This document shows positions 1 through 4,073 of a stretch of 6,879 nt of DNA, piece after piece; position 1 is the stretch's first letter, and the number at the start of each line of letters is the position of its first letter. A model generated the notes under the pieces. It made no database searches, was not told the DNA's origin, and saw nothing but the letters and a program-made list of their open reading frames with translations. The DNA is from Candidatus Peregrinibacteria bacterium (GTDB lineage: Bacteria; Patescibacteriota; Gracilibacteria; UBA1369; UM-FILTER-53-11): assembly GCA_023245725.1 (NCBI GenBank), contig JAHFJU010000068.1:1-6879 (forward strand), in the 5' to 3' direction. Position numbers and translations under genes: made by a program.

Positions 1-2
1 CG

Positions 3-100
3 TGATTGGAACAGAGGGGCGAAGCCCCCTCTCCACATGTGTCGAGGGGACGTCCCCCGATAAAACGGGGGACTCTTCTTCCTCAAGATTGTTCCAATCA
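3..100. other. GC-rich multi-hairpin element closed by an 11-bp inverted repeat
   Basis: The ends 3-13 (TGATTGGAACA) and 90-100 (TGTTCCAATCA) are perfect reverse complements. Inside lie a hairpin at 13-32 (AGAGGGG pairing with CCCCTCT, with CGAAGC in the turn), a 12-bp palindrome at 46-57 (GGGGACGTCCCC), and a perfect 8-bp hairpin with GTCCCCCG at 52-59, loop ATAAAA, and CGGGGGAC at 66-73. The interior is far more GC-rich than the surrounding genes. It could be a multi-branched structured RNA, a REP- or MITE-like repeat, or the 3' end of an upstream transcript. No T-tract follows the hairpins, so it is not a standard intrinsic terminator. It does not match any RNA family I recognise. The strand is undetermined. 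The remaining stretch 101-186 shows nothing beyond a weak GTAAC/GTTAC inverted repeat. Confidence 0.6.
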
Positions 101-186
101 GTAACATCGGCTTTTACCATTCGTTACAGTTCACCTTTCTGGATTAGTTGTTATTCAAAGTAGAACTCGAGTTTGTGTGCGGAAAA

Positions 187-195
187 TGTTATACT
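187..195 (+). promoter_or_regulatory. Extended -10 promoter for the 70-aa gene
   Basis: TGT followed by TATACT fits an extended -10 (TGnTATAAT) with five of six bases matching in the hexamer. No good -35 is seen 16-18 bp upstream, which is tolerable for an extended -10. Transcription would start near 202, leaving a leader of about 7 nt before the ATG at 209. The AGGGA at 198-202 would then lie at or before the transcript start, so it probably does not act as a ribosome binding site. Confidence 0.5.
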
Positions 196-208
196 GTAGG
201 GAATAAAT

Positions 209-421
209 ATGAAAAATAAAAATATTTTTGAACGGCTAAAACTGACCATGTTTTTTCGTGCGCTGACGAAGAGATCGCAAGACGAGCTTTTTACCAGATG
301 GGATAGTTTGCGCGATGATCAGATTCATTCAATTAATAACCTCATTGTGAACGATGGGATTACAGAGCGATTCATTCAAAAAGTTGGTCCGGTTCTTTCT
401 CGAACATTAAAAAAATCCTAA
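209..421 (+). CDS. Small basic protein of unknown function (70 aa)
   Basis: I do not recognise this protein. It is 70 residues long, net positive (about 14 Lys/Arg against 8 Asp/Glu), with no signal peptide or membrane segment, and likely mostly helical. Residues 5-30 carry alternating basic and hydrophobic positions, and the C-terminus ends in a basic LKKS. The ATG at 209 is preferred because an extended -10 element sits just upstream; an in-frame ATG at residue 14 would lose the basic N-terminal helix. It is followed after 8 bp by the 436-aa gene, which has no clear promoter of its own, so the two are probably cotranscribed. A cytoplasmic nucleic-acid or protein-binding role is possible, but nothing in the sequence shows it. 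Confidence 0.6.
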   Translation: MKNKNIFERLKLTMFFRALTKRSQDELFTRWDSLRDDQIHSINNLIVNDGITERFIQKVGPVLSRTLKKS

Positions 422-429
422 TAAATACA

Positions 430-1740
430 ATGAATGATTTAGAAAATAATAAAGGTTCAGATCAGCTTATTAGCGATCAAGAATCGTATGAACTTTCAAT
501 GTCAGGTATTGATAGAGTTGATGATGGCGAGGCGAACACCCAGGCTGATTTAAAAGCGTTCGTTGACGAACAACAGGCTCAGGCGAAATCGATGATTGAT
601 GCGCGAATGGCAGAAGTTAATGGTCTCTCTCCCGAATTGGTAATTAAAGCGAAGGAAATTAATAAAAAGACAGGTGAAAAAATCGATGCTGTTGTGGTAG
701 ACACGCTCAAAGATTTGCGGATTGAAACAGTTCAAGTGTGTGCCTCAAAATTAAGTGATATTGTTGGTTTTAAACTGGAAGTTGATATTCTAGGACACGA
801 TCAATTCGGTTTAGATAAAAGGTATACAGATCGGGAAGTGCGAGTAGGAAGAGGATTTGCGGGGTACGAAAACGAAGACATGTCTCAAAGTCGAGATTAC
901 ATAGGCGGTGAATTTTTTGAAGCGGAACTTGCTGAAGGCTTTAAAAAAGAGAAACAAGCAAACCTTAAAGAAGTAAGTGAGGTCATGCAGAAAATGAGAA
1001 AATTTGGAGACGTTGCCTATGAGAAGTTTGAAAAAGAAGGCCCCGTGTTAGTAATTGTGCCAGAATTGCACTATGACTCCAGTATATTAAAAAATAATTT
1101 TGAGATGATGGATGCAGTAAAATCTCACATGGATTTTCTTGCAAGTGAAGGATTTGATAGGGAGGTGACTCAAGATGATTTAGGCACTAGAGGTGTAACG
1201 ACAAAAAAAGAAAAGTTAGCAGAAATTGACGCGCGAAAAATTGCAATCAGCTCTGTTGCGCTCGAAGATGTCTATGGCGCAGATATTAAGACCGTTGGTG
1301 TTGATGAAACAGGGCTCGTCGCAATCGTTCAGAACAAATTTATTAAAAGGGACATTGATCGTAAGCTCGGGTTGAGTGAAGCTCCAGAAAAAAACGTACC
1401 AACGGTTAATTATAAGGCGATGACGAATGGCGAAATGGCGAGATACGGCTCATCGAAACTTCTCGATTTGGGCGAGATGGGCACATTGATAGTTAATTAC
1501 CGTAATAGTATTTGGCTTTCTAACATTCGTAATAGAATGATGTACGACACAAATCCTCGAAAAAAGAGCTCAAATATTGTTTTTTTGGTGTGTGGTGCGG
1601 CGCATGAGGCGAATCTAACCACGCAAGCGCAGGAAATGGGGTTTAGTGGGATAGTTCACTTTACTCCAAATGCATTTAACGAACCGTTCGACGAAGGAAC
1701 AATATTGGCGTACGCAAAAAATCAGTTGAATAGAGAATAA
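430..1740 (+). CDS. Putative TraB/GumN/Tiki- or EreA/ChaN-like domain protein (436 aa)
   Basis: No assignment is certain. The N-terminal ~200 residues are acidic and probably helical (acidic residues 1-35, Gln/Ala-rich 46-62), with no signal peptide or membrane span. From residue 206 a hydrophobic strand leads into P211-E-L-H214, like the first metal-binding GxxH/GExH motif of TraB/Tiki or EreA/ChaN proteins but with Pro where Gly is usual. Near the C-terminus come Y357-R358-N359 in a helix, then a strand leading into C388-G-A-A-H392 and a downstream QEMGFSG. This RN, strand, GAxH, xxxGF order is the usual end of TraB/GumN proteins. Members of these families are proposed or shown metal-dependent hydrolases or peptidases, or haem binders (ChaN). 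Here the protein looks cytoplasmic. It follows the 70-aa gene by 8 bp with no Shine-Dalgarno sequence, so translation may be coupled. The family call is by motif only; the presence of the gene itself is secure. Confidence 0.85.
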   Translation: MNDLENNKGSDQLISDQESYELSMSGIDRVDDGEANTQADLKAFVDEQQAQAKSMIDARMAEVNGLSPELVIKAKEINKKTGEKIDAVVVDTLKDLRIETVQVCASKLSDIVGFKLEVDILGHDQFGLDKRYTDREVRVGRGFAGYENEDMSQSRDYIGGEFFEAELAEGFKKEKQANLKEVSEVMQKMRKFGDVAYEKFEKEGPVLVIVPELHYDSSILKNNFEMMDAVKSHMDFLASEGFDREVTQDDLGTRGVTTKKEKLAEIDARKIAISSVALEDVYGADIKTVGVDETGLVAIVQNKFIKRDIDRKLGLSEAPEKNVPTVNYKAMTNGEMARYGSSKLLDLGEMGTLIVNYRNSIWLSNIRNRMMYDTNPRKKSSNIVFLVCGAAHEANLTTQAQEMGFSGIVHFTPNAFNEPFDEGTILAYAKNQLNRE

Positions 1741-1741
1741 A

Positions 1742-1750
1742 TGATATAAT
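1742..1750 (+). promoter_or_regulatory. Consensus extended -10 promoter giving a leaderless rpe mRNA
   Basis: TGA followed by TATAAT is a perfect TGn extended -10, placed just after the upstream stop codon (1738-1740). Only eight bases separate it from the rpe ATG at 1759, so transcription starting the usual 6-8 bases downstream gives a leader of 0-2 nt. No -35 is seen at 17 bp; TTGAAT at 1726-1731 is too close (13-bp spacer). No ribosome binding site is present, which fits leaderless translation. Confidence 0.6.
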
Positions 1751-1758
1751 CCAAATCG

Positions 1759-2448
1759 ATGCAAATAAAAATATCACCATCACTTCTGTCAGCCGATTTT
1801 GGCCGTATTAACGAAGAGATTGCGACTGTCGCGCCGTATTCCGATTTAGCTCATATCGATATTATGGACGGACACTTTGTGCCAAATATTACGTTTGGTC
1901 CGCCTGTGGTTGCGAAAATGAAGTGCCCGATTCCGATGGACGTGCATTTAATGATTGAGCATCCTGAAAAATATTTAGAGGATTTTGCTGTCGCTGTTGC
2001 GTTCGCGCGTGGAATTGAAAACGCAGGCAAAAAGGGGGCTGATGGAAAAATAATTATTGACTCTGAGTCGTATCTTACAGTTCATGCAGAAGCGTGCGTG
2101 CACCTTCATCGTGTTATTCAGCAAATAAAATCGCTTGGAATGAAAGCTGCTGTTGCATTGAATCCTGCTACACCACTTTGTACTGTTGAATCAGTACTCG
2201 ATGATGTAGATATGGTTCTTATTATGAGTGTGAATCCCGGATTTGGAGGACAGTCGTTTATAGAATCGGTTATTCCTAAAATTAAAAAACTTCGTGAAAT
2301 GAGGCCGAATCTCGATATTCAGGTCGACGGGGGAGTTACAGACAAAACGGCACGAATTGTTAAAGAGGCGGGTGCCAATGTGCTTGTAGCCGGTTCGTAT
2401 GTATTTGGCTCTCCAAACAGAAAAGACGCTTTACAAAGCCTGAGATAG
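1759..2448 (+). CDS. rpe: Ribulose-phosphate 3-epimerase
   Basis: This cytoplasmic TIM-barrel enzyme interconverts D-ribulose 5-phosphate and D-xylulose 5-phosphate in the pentose phosphate pathway. Its hallmarks are present in order: S6-PSLLSADF, the metal ligands H32 and D34 in HIDIMDGHFVPN, H63 in MDVHLM, H109-A-E-A, L134-NPATPL, M156-SVNPGFGGQ (phosphate-binding loop), V189-D190-GG and A211-GS. H32, D34, H63 and D190 complete the metal site; D34 and D190 are the expected acid/base pair. The length of 229 aa is normal for the family, but the segment between D75-F76 and H109 is about 32 residues where E. coli Rpe has about 10, so there is an insertion of roughly 22 residues, partly offset by shorter loops elsewhere. 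The ATG at 1759 is chosen because the family N-terminus begins there and a promoter abuts it. It appears to be a separate transcription unit from its neighbours. Confidence 0.95.
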   Translation: MQIKISPSLLSADFGRINEEIATVAPYSDLAHIDIMDGHFVPNITFGPPVVAKMKCPIPMDVHLMIEHPEKYLEDFAVAVAFARGIENAGKKGADGKIIIDSESYLTVHAEACVHLHRVIQQIKSLGMKAAVALNPATPLCTVESVLDDVDMVLIMSVNPGFGGQSFIESVIPKIKKLREMRPNLDIQVDGGVTDKTARIVKEAGANVLVAGSYVFGSPNRKDALQSLR

Positions 2449-2458
2449 ATGTTAAATT
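2430..2458 (+). promoter_or_regulatory. Promoter for the 435-aa gene
   Basis: TTTACA at 2430-2435 (five of six matches to the -35 consensus) is separated by exactly 17 bp from TAAATT at 2453-2458, which is preceded by TGT as an extended -10. The -35 lies within the last codons of rpe. The predicted start is near 2465, leaving a leader of about 20 nt. AAGG at 2474-2477, seven bases before the ATG at 2485, is a plausible weak Shine-Dalgarno, the only well-placed one in the window. Confidence 0.55.
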
Positions 2459-2460
2459 GC

Positions 2461-2479
2461 TGCCTTAGTTATTAAGGCA
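2461..2479. promoter_or_regulatory. Palindrome over the predicted transcription start: candidate operator or RBS hairpin
   Basis: TGCCTTA (2461-2467) and TAAGGCA (2473-2479) form a perfect 7-bp inverted repeat with a 5-base spacer. It begins two bases after the -10 and covers the predicted start point, where repressor operators often lie. Its right arm contains the AAGG that would be the ribosome binding site, so in read-through transcripts from rpe the hairpin could hide it. There is no T-tract, so it is a poor intrinsic terminator. Confidence 0.4.
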
Positions 2480-2484
2480 AAGGC

Positions 2485-3792
2485 ATGGCTGAAAAAAATC
2501 CGACAATTACAGAGGCTGCTCAGTCAGTTGCTCAACAACCTGTTTCGGTTGTTATAGAAAAGCAAAACACACAGCCGTATGGTATTTCAGATTTACAGGG
2601 ATTGCCTGTTATTGTAGTTACTGAAGCTGATCAGTTGGCTGGTAGAGTTGCCCATTTAATTAACGGAATCGGTGCTTTAAGTCGTCAATTAGATACTCCG
2701 AAACGTGGGTATGCGGCTGGGAGAGCAATAGATCCACGGCTTGCTGTAGCCATGCAGGTAAACGCTTTATTGAGTGCTGGTGCACCTAAATCTGCTGCGC
2801 CGCTTACTTCTGGAATGTCAATTTCAGATGCTGGAGTAAAGCCTCAAGTTCCTTTTCAGCCAACACCTCAAGCGAGGGCAACGGCAGAACTTGTTTCTGT
2901 TTCGCCATTTGCCGAGACGGAGTTCGCTCTTCCTGTAACAACGATTCCTGATAATAGAGAATCTGGCGTATTAGCAACCCCACCTCCAATTGCGCAATTA
3001 AGAGGAGCCCCAAAAGTACAGCCATCATCTTCTGCCGGATTACCTCCAATTGTTAATCCTCCAGCGATTTCTCTATCGGCTGGCGCTGTGCCTCCTTTAT
3101 TAGTTCCTCCTCATTTTGAAAAACCTGCTCCAAAAAATCTTACCGATCTTAATGATTTGCGTTGGCACAGTGTATTGGCTAAGTTTATGAATTTGTATTT
3201 AGGTAAAGGTAGAAGTAATCCAACTGCATTTGCTCAGGCGTGCAGAGATGTTGGATTGTTTGAAGTTTTGAGAACCGCCGCACCGACGACTATTTTAGAA
3301 AATGCACGTGTCGATTTAGATTTAATCGTTCTTTTGTTGCTCGAAAAAGGCGTTATGCGTGACGATGGTTTGATTCAATTTAAAGCCAAAATATCAGATG
3401 AGGTGTCTGCGTCGTTTTTGATGGAAAAACATAATAATGATATTGAACTAGGAATTTGTAAACATCCAGCTTGTACTATAGTTGTTGATATTTCGACTCC
3501 TTTATTTGTAGTTGGCCAAAATAATCCAACTGAATTTAATAGGATAAAATTGGAAAATTACATTCCTTCGCTTGAAGCAGGGCAGTTATTGGTTAGAGAA
3601 AAAGTACAAGTTATATCAGATGGAATTAGAGACCCTGATATGAAATTTGTTTGTTCAAGTAGAGAAACTGGTGCGGCATTGAGTCCTATTATTGCTTATG
3701 GCACTGGGCAAAAAGCGGAGCTTGATTCTATAAGGAACGACGCAGTCCTGTCTTTTGTAGTTGTAAAGTGGCTCACGGCGCTATTGTCTTAA
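2485..3792 (+). CDS. Two-domain protein with Pro/Ala-rich linker, unknown function (435 aa)
   Basis: I do not recognise this protein. The N-terminus (1-30) is polar, Gln/Ala-rich and probably disordered. Residues 30-98 look like a small folded domain, with a strand at PVIVVTEAD (41-49) followed by helices. Residues 99-218 are a low-complexity linker rich in Pro, Ala and Ser, with repeated PP pairs around 166-210. Residues 220-435 look like a compact mixed alpha/beta domain that starts with a helical block (LRWHSVLAKFMNLYL, 225-239) and contains C325-K-H-P-A-C330, with other cysteines at 253 and 390. There is no signal peptide or confident membrane span; the hydrophobic run IVLLLLEKG (281-289) is too short. 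The architecture suggests two domains tethered by a flexible arm, as in adaptor or surface-associated proteins, but the function is unknown. It is preceded by its own promoter. Phe and Tyr are mostly TTT and TAT, unlike the next gene. Confidence 0.85.
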   Translation: MAEKNPTITEAAQSVAQQPVSVVIEKQNTQPYGISDLQGLPVIVVTEADQLAGRVAHLINGIGALSRQLDTPKRGYAAGRAIDPRLAVAMQVNALLSAGAPKSAAPLTSGMSISDAGVKPQVPFQPTPQARATAELVSVSPFAETEFALPVTTIPDNRESGVLATPPPIAQLRGAPKVQPSSSAGLPPIVNPPAISLSAGAVPPLLVPPHFEKPAPKNLTDLNDLRWHSVLAKFMNLYLGKGRSNPTAFAQACRDVGLFEVLRTAAPTTILENARVDLDLIVLLLLEKGVMRDDGLIQFKAKISDEVSASFLMEKHNNDIELGICKHPACTIVVDISTPLFVVGQNNPTEFNRIKLENYIPSLEAGQLLVREKVQVISDGIRDPDMKFVCSSRETGAALSPIIAYGTGQKAELDSIRNDAVLSFVVVKWLTALLS

Positions 3793-3812
3793 ATTAGTAA
3801 TTATGTTATAGT
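3784..3812 (+). promoter_or_regulatory. Strong promoter for the small membrane protein
   Basis: TTGTCT at 3784-3789 (four of six -35 matches), an exact 17-bp spacer, then TATAGT at 3807-3812 preceded by TGT as an extended -10. The -35 overlaps the 3' end of the upstream gene. Transcription would start near 3818-3820, giving a leader of about 36 nt that is A-rich near the ATG and has no Shine-Dalgarno sequence. This is the most complete promoter in the window and matches the expression-biased codons of the gene it serves. Confidence 0.6.
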
Positions 3813-3819
3813 ATTACTA
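3795..3819. promoter_or_regulatory. Inverted repeat bracketing the -10: candidate operator
   Basis: TAGTAAT at 3795-3801 and ATTACTA at 3813-3819 are perfect reverse complements separated by 11 bp, and the extended -10 element lies within that spacer. A dimeric regulator bound here would block RNA polymerase. The region is very AT-rich, so a chance match is possible. Confidence 0.35.
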
Positions 3820-3854
3820 CAAAACATATTTTATTATTTAACAAAAACAAAAAT

Positions 3855-4070
3855 ATGAAGGTCGCCTCATCTCTATCTCGCGTTAACCCAATGGTTCTAT
3901 TCTGGCTCGGTGTTCTTACAGGCGCTTTGATCGTCGGTTTCGTTTTCTTGTACAAAATGTTGAACTCAGCTGATTACAATAATGCGTTGTTGAAATACAC
4001 ATCGCCTACATTCAACACATCTTCAACTTTGTTGAAAGGCAGCTTGTCTATGCCAACACCACAGTTTTAA
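3855..4070 (+). CDS. Small single-pass membrane protein, probably highly expressed (71 aa)
   Basis: I do not recognise a family. Residues 1-11 are short and positively charged (K2, R9), followed by one hydrophobic segment at about 12-33 with small residues and glycines (WLGVLTGALIVGFVFLY), then a polar Ser/Thr-rich tail of about 38 residues ending in PTPQF. Charge balance favours an N-inside, C-outside topology. The segment is a membrane anchor rather than a clear cleaved signal, since no good AxA-like cleavage site follows it. Codon use differs from the neighbours: all three Tyr codons are TAC, four of five Phe are TTC and three of five Asn are AAC, a pattern typical of abundant proteins. 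It has a strong own promoter and an A-rich leader. It might be a subunit of an envelope structure or a membrane-complex stabiliser, but no motif proves either. Confidence 0.75.
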   Translation: MKVASSLSRVNPMVLFWLGVLTGALIVGFVFLYKMLNSADYNNALLKYTSPTFNTSSTLLKGSLSMPTPQF

Positions 4071-4073
4071 TTA

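Noticed and set aside
14..84. Intrinsic terminator for a gene to the left
   Set aside because: The hairpins are strong, but the bases after 73 are a mixed C/T tract rather than a T-run, so termination on the plus strand is not supported; the outer inverted repeat also needs another explanation.
550..735. 61-aa open frame on the minus strand inside the 436-aa gene
   Set aside because: It lies wholly antisense to a longer frame with recognisable motifs, has no promoter, and its composition reads as a shadow.
2804..3049. 81-aa minus-strand frame rich in Leu and Gln
   Set aside because: It is the antisense image of the Pro/Ala-rich linker of the 435-aa protein; low-complexity coding sequence opens the reverse frame.
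2982..3052. Repeat of ACCTCCAATTG at 2982-2992 and 3042-3052
   Set aside because: The two copies encode similar P-P-I residues in the Pro-rich linker; this is low-complexity coding rather than a regulatory direct repeat.
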